Virus record (IMG/VR): IMGVR_UViG_3300033146_002275
Location: 1-21,864 of that record
Strand: one strand, 5' to 3'
Origin: a virus
DNA: 21,864 bases
Part shown: positions 7,318-14,104 of the stretch, one piece after another
How the letters are laid out: each line of letters begins with the position of its first letter
Position numbering within the stretch: the stretch's first letter is position 1
The notes under the pieces: generated by a model
The model's input: only the letters and a program-made list of their open reading frames with translations
What the model was told of the DNA's origin: nothing
Database searches by the model: none
Translations under genes and position numbers: made by a program

Positions 7318-8304
7318 TTATGTATTAGATACTTTAAAAATCGTATTCTGCATGTAAGGAGCTAAACCAGTTCTAACATTCATGTAGACACCATACTCAG
7401 CTCTATCCCTTGCCCAATCACTATTGCTCTCATCTGCCATGAAAGTCTCTACAGAATCAGGAGCGCGCAACAAGAAAGGTTTCCAGTAAGGGTGGTTAAT
7501 CACAACATACCAGTCATTTTGATCTACCAAATAAGGGTTGATACTGTAACTGAATTTCTGTTGCAATACATTATCTTCACTAGTATTGTTATTAGTACTT
7601 CTCTTAAAGAATTTTGACTGACTAGCTACGTAGAATTCCTCATTCATGCTAGCAGGTACAATACAATGCATCTTTTCAAAACCTAAATCTTTAGGACTAA
7701 ACAAAGGTTTATTGGCAATAGGGTCTTTCATTAAGATACCACGGCGTTGAACTTGCATTAAGTTCTTTTGTATAGCATCAGCACCAGTACCAAGACCAGA
7801 AATAATATTACCCCCAACAGCACCAAATAAATCATTACCATCACCATCTACAGTATTGAATAAGCTAGTGCCTGTCCAAGCTGTTTTAAGTTCTGGATTT
7901 AAATCTTTGACACCGTCCAGATATTCTGTATATTGAACGTCTTGCAATTGGAAAAATCTGTTAGTAGCTGATTGAGCTTGTTGTCTAACATCTCCAATCT
8001 GGTCGTCGAACTCATCAAACTTATTCCATGTAATGGCAAGTTCATAGTTGTAAAGTTCCATTGAGTAGAAATAATCTTTTATCCCTTTATACTTCCTGCT
8101 TTCACCATATTTCCATAGGCTAGGGAATGGTGTGGCAGATTTAAAGGATAGTAACTTCTGTCTTGCATCGCCTTTTGAGGTAGGTATAAAACGGTACAAG
8201 ATATTTCTCATAACCTGATCTTCATACATAGCTTGCTTGAAAGTATCCTTGATTTCTCCTGTAACGCCAGCACGCATTGCAGAAGTAAAAGCTGAATTAG
8301 GCAT
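7318..8304 (-). CDS. Major capsid protein, Mu gpT-like
   Basis: 328 residues from ATG 8304. An in-frame TTG just before it (8305-8307) touches the upstream stop, and I prefer the ATG because AGGG lies about nine bases ahead of it. The features match the Mu gpT major head subunit family: 'WKYGESRKYKGIKDYFYSMELYNYELAITWNKFD' in the first third (a tryptophan, GE.R, then a long strand pair), an acidic 'FDDQIGDV', a helix ending 'EYLDG', and 'SLFNTVDGDGND'. Length fits the family. The upstream genes are portal, protease/scaffold and decoration-like protein, the usual order for a head module. About 60 copies per facet set would form the procapsid shell around the scaffold. The gene is followed by a stable hairpin, which fits its need for high expression. 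Confidence 0.85.
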   Translation of the reverse strand: MPNSAFTSAMRAGVTGEIKDTFKQAMYEDQVMRNILYRFIPTSKGDARQKLLSFKSATPFPSLWKYGESRKYKGIKDYFYSMELYNYELAITWNKFDEFDDQIGDVRQQAQSATNRFFQLQDVQYTEYLDGVKDLNPELKTAWTGTSLFNTVDGDGNDLFGAVGGNIISGLGTGADAIQKNLMQVQRRGILMKDPIANKPLFSPKDLGFEKMHCIVPASMNEEFYVASQSKFFKRSTNNNTSEDNVLQQKFSYSINPYLVDQNDWYVVINHPYWKPFLLRAPDSVETFMADESNSDWARDRAEYGVYMNVRTGLAPYMQNTIFKVSNT

Positions 8305-8307
8305 CAA

Positions 8308-9144
8308 TTACACCCTTTCTATTACTGCATAGAAATTGAACTTACCAGCTTTACTAGCTGTAAACCCAGTTCCACCTGCAATCAAAGTTAATTCTACTGA
8401 ATCGCCCTCAACAACTTCATTCAAAGCTGTGATAGCTGTAGCATCTATTGCAACACCCATATCGCTAGCGGCATCATTATCGCCAAAGCCTAATGACAGT
8501 ATACCACCAGTTGTAGGCACACCATTAATTTCAAGTGTCAAAGTTTGAGCACCAGCTACACTACCTGCATCAAAAGCCGCCGCTTTAGCATGTAGAGATG
8601 TAATTTTGAAATTACCTTTTGCTAAAATAGTATTAAGACTAGCCGCATTAGCAGCTTCTAAACCTGTAGCTGAGGTACCTAGAGTACCTAGGTCTAAGTT
8701 TTCTAAACTGCCTGCTGAACTACCTACAGCATTCTCTTTGAGACCATACATAAAGATGTCACAACTAGTACCAGAGACCCAATTGTATATAAAGCCTACT
8801 GCTGACCCACTTGCAGGTTTTACAACTGTGTATGCGTTTGCGGCTGATAAGTAAACAGGAGCATTAGTATCAGTCAAAGCACTCACGCCAGTAACTGTAA
8901 TACCTGTTAAGATAATACCACTTACTACGGTAACTTCTTTTGTTCCATCTCCAACAAAGTCACTAGCCACACCCCAGTTAGCTGTTACAGATTCTACCAC
9001 ACCTATTGGGATATCACCATCAGCAAGTACACCAACTTCAACTTCCTTGTCTGAGTTTAAATGTACTGGATTACCTATTATCATTGTGTCTGCGGTCTTA
9101 ATCAGTCCAGTATAGCGGCTGATATCTATTTTGTTCTCTATCAT
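8308..9144 (-). CDS. Capsid decoration/stabilising-like protein
   Basis: 278 residues, rich in Gly, Ala, Val, Thr and Ser, with repeated short beta strands and no cysteine-rich or enzyme motif. The first ~135 residues (DTMIIGNPVHLNSDKEVEVGVLADGD, then PIGVVESVTANWG) match the general plan of DUF2190-type capsid cement proteins: 'G.pV.l......v...g.l.iGv..s'. The remaining ~140 residues look like a second beta domain (QTLTLEINGVPTTGGILSLG), so this is longer than the usual single-domain decoration protein and may carry an extra surface domain. It lies between the protease/scaffold and the major capsid gene, four bases after the former. AAAGG precedes the ATG. The role in binding the outside of the capsid is inferred. 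Confidence 0.7.
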   Translation of the reverse strand: MIENKIDISRYTGLIKTADTMIIGNPVHLNSDKEVEVGVLADGDIPIGVVESVTANWGVASDFVGDGTKEVTVVSGIILTGITVTGVSALTDTNAPVYLSAANAYTVVKPASGSAVGFIYNWVSGTSCDIFMYGLKENAVGSSAGSLENLDLGTLGTSATGLEAANAASLNTILAKGNFKITSLHAKAAAFDAGSVAGAQTLTLEINGVPTTGGILSLGFGDNDAASDMGVAIDATAITALNEVVEGDSVELTLIAGGTGFTASKAGKFNFYAVIERV

Positions 9145-9148
9145 ATTA

Positions 9149-10447
9149 TTAAACCTTTACAGTTAAGTTGTTAAAGTAATTCTCATCTGTCTTAGCGGCT
9201 AGAACACTCAGGTTTACAAAGCCTTTTATGTCTGAAGCTAAAGAGTTGAACATTTTGATTCTCTCGCCGTCACCAGATTTCATGGTCTCTTGGTAGAGTC
9301 TAACTGCTCTTTTTGCATTAGCTTCATCTTGACCACCTACAAAAGTTTGAACAGCTTCTTTTTCCGCGCCTTGGCTAGTTTGGAATAATCTCATTCCCTC
9401 TTGTGCCATACTAGACATAAAGTGTGCAGGGACTGTATTTTCAATCTTTAGGTTTTTCAAAGTGCCTAGATAATCTTCACGAGCTTTATCATTACTGAAA
9501 TTAGAGAAAACCTCTATTTGTTCGTCAACACCAAGCCCTTTATCCTTGCAAACTTCTCTGAGTTGAAAAGTCAAGATGTCTTTTCTTGCATTAGATTCAA
9601 GATTAGCTATCTTTTTTTCCAGCTCTTGATAAGCAATAGATGAGGCTGGTGGTGTTTCTATATTTTTATCCTCAACGGCTGGTTCCACTTTTGCATCTGA
9701 GTTTTTTTCTACGAGAGCGTTGACTAATATTTCTAGCATTTTTATTACACTATCCATCTTGTCCGCTTTTGGCTCTTCAGTTGCTTCAAAAGGCTCAGCC
9801 TCTTCTTTCTCTTCCCCTACTTCCTTTTCTTCGGCATCTTCAGTAGGTACAGCCTCTCCATCAGAAAAATTCTCTTTTTTCTCTGATATGACATCCTCTT
9901 GTATACGTTCCTCTGCCTTCTTTTCTTCCTCTGGCATATCGTTCCCTTTCTGGAATAGTACTACTTCGCCGTCTTGGCAAAATGTTAAAGTGCTTTCATC
10001 TTCAAGAATTAAAGGTGGTGTCTTATGGAAGGGCTCTTGGGACTCTAAAAGAGCCAGCCCTGTTATTTTATTGGAGTTCACTAGATATTCAGACGAGCGA
10101 TAAGGGTATCTTTTTTCCTTGATGTCCTGAAATACATCATTAGGTATCAAAGATATATCACAAAAGAAAACTCCGTCACGCTCGGTCAGGTTATCTATGA
10201 ATCCTGCACCTGTCCTATTATCCATAGCTTTTTCTTTTGATGCAAAATTATGATGACCTATGAAAACCCTAGGATAGAAGCCCACGTCCTCGTCTTTTTG
10301 GAAGTTAGCTATTATCCTTTTAGATTCAACCTCTCCTACACCACCCCTCTTTTCGGTAGAATCATAATGTGCAAATATAGGAACACCAAATATGGTATAG
10401 GTACCATCTGGATTCATTTCCCATTTATACTTTTCTAAGAATTTCAT
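9149..10447 (-). CDS. Prohead protease with C-terminal scaffold (Mu gpI-like)
   Basis: 432 residues in two parts. Residues 1-165 look like the Mu gpI/herpesvirus-type maturation protease: 'VFIGHHN' (His 65/66), 'GAGFIDNLTERDGVFFCDISL', and 'YPYRSSEYL' (Ser 118/119), giving the His and Ser expected of this family. From about 171 to 262 the chain is extremely acidic and Glu/Lys-rich (MPEEEKKAEER and on), then helical to the end, as in internal scaffolding proteins. The enzyme would cut the scaffold once the procapsid has formed. In Mu (I/Z) and lambda (C/Nu3), the scaffold is also made alone from an in-frame internal start. Met 171 lies exactly at the boundary here, with AAAGGG six bases upstream. 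The catalytic residues are read by eye from the motif context. Confidence 0.75.
   Translation of the reverse strand: MKFLEKYKWEMNPDGTYTIFGVPIFAHYDSTEKRGGVGEVESKRIIANFQKDEDVGFYPRVFIGHHNFASKEKAMDNRTGAGFIDNLTERDGVFFCDISLIPNDVFQDIKEKRYPYRSSEYLVNSNKITGLALLESQEPFHKTPPLILEDESTLTFCQDGEVVLFQKGNDMPEEEKKAEERIQEDVISEKKENFSDGEAVPTEDAEEKEVGEEKEEAEPFEATEEPKADKMDSVIKMLEILVNALVEKNSDAKVEPAVEDKNIETPPASSIAYQELEKKIANLESNARKDILTFQLREVCKDKGLGVDEQIEVFSNFSNDKAREDYLGTLKNLKIENTVPAHFMSSMAQEGMRLFQTSQGAEKEAVQTFVGGQDEANAKRAVRLYQETMKSGDGERIKMFNSLASDIKGFVNLSVLAAKTDENYFNNLTVKV
9935..9949 (-). promoter_or_regulatory. Candidate internal start for a separate scaffold protein
   Basis: AAAGGG followed six bases later by ATG (Met 171 of the protease/scaffold gene), just where the acidic scaffold domain begins. 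It would give a 262-residue scaffold. Known precedent is lambda C/Nu3 and Mu I/Z. The ribosome site is only moderate. Confidence 0.35.
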
Positions 10448-10448
10448 A

Positions 10449-11627
10449 TTATACCAACCTAATTTTAAAGTCGTTGACAGTTATCCTATTAACGTCCACA
10501 CCTAGATAGCGTAATTGTTTTTGGTTTCTATATACAGTATCTAAGTATAGTTGATACTTCAAGGCTTCACATAATATTGAGTTATTAAAGAAAACATTGT
10601 GGTCAGCTTCTTCTTTATGAGTATCAGATAAGGCATAACTACCTTTACCGTCAGTGTTAGTAGTTAAAGTTGAGCTATAGAATAATCTATCGATAGCCTT
10701 GTCTATCCACTCAATGAAACCCTCTATGATATTATCTCCTATAGAACCCATCTCCTTAATGACAATATCTTCTTTTATATCCATTAATATTATATTGTCT
10801 TCTACTCTACGCTTATTGAAAGCCCTCCTCGCTATCTCTATGGCTTCTTGTATGTTATTAATACCGTCCATGTTAGCATCCATATTGACAGCTTCCATGT
10901 TCATTTTAGCTAAGATGAAAGGCTTTGACCAATATCCAGCAAGTTCAGCCCAATTCTTCTTCAGCTCATTTTTCAAGTATATCAGCTGAGTCAGTATGTG
11001 ACCTTTACCCATGAAGTAGGCTTCACTTTCTTCAAAATCATTAATAAGCCAAATAAAGTCTTGGAGTGCGCCACCCATTATAACATCTGGCGACTTAGCT
11101 CTGTCTTCTAGGATAACATACTGGTCATATAGCGGATGCCAAAGAGTCCAATAAGGAGGCATTTTAGGGGTCTCACGTTCAAGTCTTAACCTTCTTATAT
11201 CTACCTCTTTAAGTTTCTTGATTAGATGCCAACTGACACCTAACTCAAAATCCTCAACGTCTTCAAACTCTTTTCTAGCTATACCAGCACCATAGACCAT
11301 GGACTTCTCTAATAGAGCTTTACGCCCTTTCAGATAATTCTTGATGTTAGATGTCTGAAGCTCAAGTAGCCGTCTCAGAGGAGGTAAGTCACAGATAACC
11401 TCTACTTGTCTACCACAAGCTTTTAATGCACTATGGGAGGCACAATCGGCTACACGTTCATCAAATCGTAGCATCTCCCACACATCCTCACAATCTATAT
11501 TTTCAGCTAACTTATTCGCTATCCAACCCCAATAGTATCCTGTTTCAGCTTTGAGGTCTTGGATATAGCGATTCATAACTTGCATTCTTGCCAGTTTAGG
11601 TGGCAAGAAATACTTGTTTTCTGTCAT
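10449..11627 (-). CDS. Portal protein, Mu gp29/DUF935-like
   Basis: 392 residues. The signature is near residues 328-342: 'GSYALSDTHKEEAD', which corresponds to the conserved 'GS.AL...H.....' loop of Mu gp29 portals. Ahead of it, an alternating helix/strand region (AIEIARRAFNKRRVEDNIILMD) fits the family clip and stem region. The N-terminal half is mostly helical (NYLKGRKALLEKSMVYGAGIARKEFED), typical of portal wings. The gene overlaps the large terminase by four bases (ATGA) and precedes the protease gene by one base, the standard order terminase-portal-protease. Twelve copies would form the DNA gate at one capsid vertex and dock the terminase motor. It is a little shorter than Mu gp29, so the ends may be trimmed. 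Confidence 0.8.
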   Translation of the reverse strand: MTENKYFLPPKLARMQVMNRYIQDLKAETGYYWGWIANKLAENIDCEDVWEMLRFDERVADCASHSALKACGRQVEVICDLPPLRRLLELQTSNIKNYLKGRKALLEKSMVYGAGIARKEFEDVEDFELGVSWHLIKKLKEVDIRRLRLERETPKMPPYWTLWHPLYDQYVILEDRAKSPDVIMGGALQDFIWLINDFEESEAYFMGKGHILTQLIYLKNELKKNWAELAGYWSKPFILAKMNMEAVNMDANMDGINNIQEAIEIARRAFNKRRVEDNIILMDIKEDIVIKEMGSIGDNIIEGFIEWIDKAIDRLFYSSTLTTNTDGKGSYALSDTHKEEADHNVFFNNSILCEALKYQLYLDTVYRNQKQLRYLGVDVNRITVNDFKIRLV

Positions 11628-12949
11628 TTGAATGCACCTCCTGTCGTTCTTCTTAACAGCGTCATCGCATTAGCCAACGCATCTACACCTTGTTTGTGGA
11701 TAGACTTACTAGGAACCTCTTTTTGCTTTTTGTCATCATCCTCGTCAACGTCATCATATCGGTAATTCTCAATATCATCAACTAGAGAAGTGCAAGATCT
11801 GTCTATTTGTATATACTCATCTCGAAAAAAGTCTCTTAATGTATTGATTCGGTCAATCTCTTCTGACGTTTTAGATTTATCGGGTGCAACTTCCATATAA
11901 TTGTAGTTCATACTTCGGATTTCGTTTTGGACATTATGGTCTTGAAAATCTGTAATGAATCCTGCAAATCTACGACCAACCGTCCATCGTTTGATATCTT
12001 CTTCGATATCTCGTAATCTTGTCTTAGAGTTGTATATTTCGCCAAGGACGTAGACAAGTCTGTTTTTCCTATCTACAGCGAGTATTAGTAATGCTGACGG
12101 ATTATTATAGGCTCTCTTGATAGTGATGAAAGTTGGTAGGTGGAATACAGATGCTGGCATCTCTTCACAAACCACCTCATTTTCAAAGAAAGTTTCTATA
12201 ACTTTCTCACGTGGGTCAAGGAATTCGCCGCCATATTGCTGTGCAAATATCTTAGGTGGTAGTTCTTTCTTAGCTATCTCAAGTTCTTTTCTTGAAAAAG
12301 TAGGATTATCTGCTACGCCAAAGCTAAAAGACTTCCAGTCCTCAAACTCATCATTGAGACCTCTATTGTTCATGTGATACAGGAGTCCAGAACTTTTATC
12401 AGGTGTTGATGTGGCTACCATTCTACCATTCAAGTCGCCTAGTCTAGCTCTAAGTATCCTATCCCAGATATTTTTCTTGATGTGAGCCGCTTCACATAAG
12501 GTAACTTTCGTCAAGGACTCCCCAAATAGACTAGCAGGTTTTTCAGCTGTCTTAGTCTCTAACCAAGAACCCCAAGCTGTCTCGATTCGCTGACTTCCTC
12601 TTGAGCTTATCGATACTTTACATTGACTTAATAGGTTTGCACCACCAAGTTGCTTGAGGCAAGTCCTAGATAAGAACTCCACCACCCAATTAAACTCTTT
12701 TTCTGCTAATGTGTATTGTGGGCCCACCTGCCATATACGTTGCCCCGGCAATGTTAGTTGTACAAAGTCTTCAAAACCAGCAAACATACTTTTGCCCCAT
12801 CTCGCACCACCGCATATTACTAGAAATCTCTCAAATCTCTTGTGTGCTTCTAATTGTCCTGCACCTGGAGTGTATCCCGTGTGCTTAGCTAGAGCTAGTT
12901 TATAGTCTACGTAAGCTTTGCTGTAAATAAATTCGTGTGGACTAAACAT
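11624..12949 (-). CDS. terL: Terminase large subunit
   Basis: 441 residues, the length of compact large terminases. Walker A is 'GGARWGKS' at 47-54. The Walker B-like segment is 'KVTLCEAAHI' around 148-157, where Cys 152 stands at the usual Asp and the catalytic Glu 153 is kept. The coupling motif 'ATSTPD' is at 179-184. The C-terminal part has the RNase H-like nuclease outline: 'NNPSALLILAVDRKNRLVYVLGEIY' (281-306), 'GFITDFQDHN' (330-339) and 'GVDALANAM' near the end. Where the first nuclease Asp normally sits (as in 'D.G..NP.A'), I read Lys/Arg (IKRAYNNPSA). The protein would hydrolyse ATP to pump DNA into the procapsid. It overlaps the HNH gene by one base and the portal gene by four, so the packaging genes are coupled. 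The two odd residues depend on eye alignment. Confidence 0.85.
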   Translation of the reverse strand: MFSPHEFIYSKAYVDYKLALAKHTGYTPGAGQLEAHKRFERFLVICGGARWGKSMFAGFEDFVQLTLPGQRIWQVGPQYTLAEKEFNWVVEFLSRTCLKQLGGANLLSQCKVSISSRGSQRIETAWGSWLETKTAEKPASLFGESLTKVTLCEAAHIKKNIWDRILRARLGDLNGRMVATSTPDKSSGLLYHMNNRGLNDEFEDWKSFSFGVADNPTFSRKELEIAKKELPPKIFAQQYGGEFLDPREKVIETFFENEVVCEEMPASVFHLPTFITIKRAYNNPSALLILAVDRKNRLVYVLGEIYNSKTRLRDIEEDIKRWTVGRRFAGFITDFQDHNVQNEIRSMNYNYMEVAPDKSKTSEEIDRINTLRDFFRDEYIQIDRSCTSLVDDIENYRYDDVDEDDDKKQKEVPSKSIHKQGVDALANAMTLLRRTTGGAFK

Positions 12950-13536
12950 TATTTTCTACACCCCAACTTCCATATCTGATCTTTCTTTATGCTGTTACAA
13001 GTCCTACAGGCTAAGACTAAGTTGTCATATTCGTCTGTACCACCCATATTGATAGGGACTCTGTGGTCTATAGTCATGACCACCTTTTTTCCATCGGGGG
13101 TGTTCTGATTGATGTTAATACCACAATATACGCAATTAAATTTATGCTCTCTATATATGGATCTTCGTATTGAAGGAGCAATTCTACTGCGCACCCTTTT
13201 AACATTATGACTTAGGTTCTTAGCTTTGCCAAACTTACCTCTTTTCTTTTGCAAGTTAGACTCGTAGATGTATTCTGCACACCTTAGGCTATCAGGGCAT
13301 ATATTATGCATCTTATGTCCGTCAAAATAAGGGAGGTTCTTACAATACACCCCACTTCTAGGGTATATATTAGCAAAACCTGCTAGATTTCCAGCACATA
13401 GGACATCGAATCTGTCAGGTGCTTCTTTGAGGCTATACTTAATCTCTTGTAATACACAAGTATATACTAGCCGCCAGCACCATTCCTTATAGATGCACTT
13501 AGTCTTGGCTAAAACGTCTTCGACTATTTTTTTCAT
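12949..13536 (-). CDS. HNH endonuclease of the packaging module
   Basis: 195 residues. The C-terminal half holds a complete HNH/zinc motif: 'CVYC' at 135-138, 'TIDHRVP' with Asp 157/His 158, 'GGTDEYDNLVLAC' with Asn 172 and Cys 177, then 'CNSIKK' with Cys 180, Asn 181 and Lys 184/185. The N-terminal half carries further cysteines (for example at 47, 65, 80 and 86) that could form a second zinc site, and a basic linker (KFGKAKNLSHNVKRVRSRIA). It overlaps the small terminase by four bases and the large terminase by one, so it is part of the packaging operon rather than a free-standing homing gene. HNH proteins next to terminases of HK97-like phages are known to help cut packaged DNA, and that is the likely role here. 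A homing endonuclease is the alternative but fits the tight overlaps less well. Confidence 0.88.
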   Translation of the reverse strand: MKKIVEDVLAKTKCIYKEWCWRLVYTCVLQEIKYSLKEAPDRFDVLCAGNLAGFANIYPRSGVYCKNLPYFDGHKMHNICPDSLRCAEYIYESNLQKKRGKFGKAKNLSHNVKRVRSRIAPSIRRSIYREHKFNCVYCGININQNTPDGKKVVMTIDHRVPINMGGTDEYDNLVLACRTCNSIKKDQIWKLGCRK

Positions 13537-14033
13537 TGGTCTTCTCCTGTGTACCCTGAAATAGGTCTAGGGGCTTCAGTAGGTTCTTTGACCAACTCCG
13601 AGATAATCTCAAAATATCGTTCAGGGGGTAAATGCTGAGATGCTTGACGTTTCAATTCTAGTGTGGCAACATCTAATGATATCTTAGCCCAAACTGCATT
13701 TTGATTAGCCGCGACAGCACAACCCTCTTTGACGAGGTCTAGCAACATATCTATTTTTATATCTTTCCCCTTGAGTTGTAATTCCAACTCTCTCTCTTCA
13801 TCTACCGCCTTTCTTGCCGTCTTAATCTTTTTATCTCTCTTAGTAGTGTCTTTCATGCATGACGTGAACATATCATCTTGTGTGACATATAGTTTATTAC
13901 CTAACTTGTAAGTGTTCAGCTTACCATCTATCATCCAGTCGGTTATCTGTTCTGCACTAACTAGGTACTCTAGTCTAATATCCTCTATCGACCTATGTGC
14001 AGGTTTAGCCTTTTTCTTGATGGGTTTAACCAT
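13533..14033 (-). CDS. Probable small terminase subunit
   Basis: 166 residues. Residues about 15-60 (RSIEDIRLEYLVSAEQITDWMIDGKLN, then TYKLGNKLYVTQDDM) look like a winged helix-turn-helix of the Nu1/excisionase kind: a helix, a turn, a second helix, and a short wing. A long charged helix follows (KTARKAVDEERELELQLKGKD), as expected for oligomerisation. The N-terminus is very basic (MVKPIKKKAKP), suited to DNA contact. It is the first gene of the packaging block, directly upstream of the HNH and large terminase genes, and sits behind a 24-bp palindrome that might be its binding site. It would recognise the phage DNA end and hand it to the large subunit. The identification rests on position and fold pattern. 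A DNA-binding regulator is the alternative. Confidence 0.65.
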   Translation of the reverse strand: MVKPIKKKAKPAHRSIEDIRLEYLVSAEQITDWMIDGKLNTYKLGNKLYVTQDDMFTSCMKDTTKRDKKIKTARKAVDEERELELQLKGKDIKIDMLLDLVKEGCAVAANQNAVWAKISLDVATLELKRQASQHLPPERYFEIISELVKEPTEAPRPISGYTGEDQ

Positions 14034-14049
14034 ACTGCTCTCCTCTCAG

Positions 14050-14073
14050 AGCAATGAACCTAGGTTCATTGCT
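14050..14073. promoter_or_regulatory. 24-bp perfect palindrome at the replication/late gene boundary
   Basis: Two 12-base halves (AGCAATGAACCT and its exact complement) meet with no spacer, centred on CCTAGG. It sits in the 61-bp gap between the polymerase-ligase stop and the small terminase start. A gapless palindrome suits a dimeric DNA-binding protein better than an RNA hairpin. It could be a late-gene operator or a packaging recognition site for the small terminase, which often binds near its own gene. No protein can be assigned from sequence alone. Confidence 0.75.
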
Positions 14074-14075
14074 AC

Positions 14076-14104
14076 AGGATACACTTTATTTAACCTAATT
14101 GCAA
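14076..14104 (-). promoter_or_regulatory. Possible sigma-70-like promoter for the late genes
   Basis: On the minus strand TTGCAA (14099-14104) and TATCCT (14076-14081) are separated by exactly 17 bases. Each matches the consensus at four of six positions. The predicted start point falls at the edge of the palindrome, which would then act as an operator. The match is weak, and the -35 box overlaps the end of the polymerase-ligase gene. Confidence 0.3.

Noticed and set aside
9149-12949. Transposable Mu-like phage
   Set aside because: Only the head genes resemble Mu. No transposase, Mu-type end or replication gene is visible, so the replication mode cannot be claimed.
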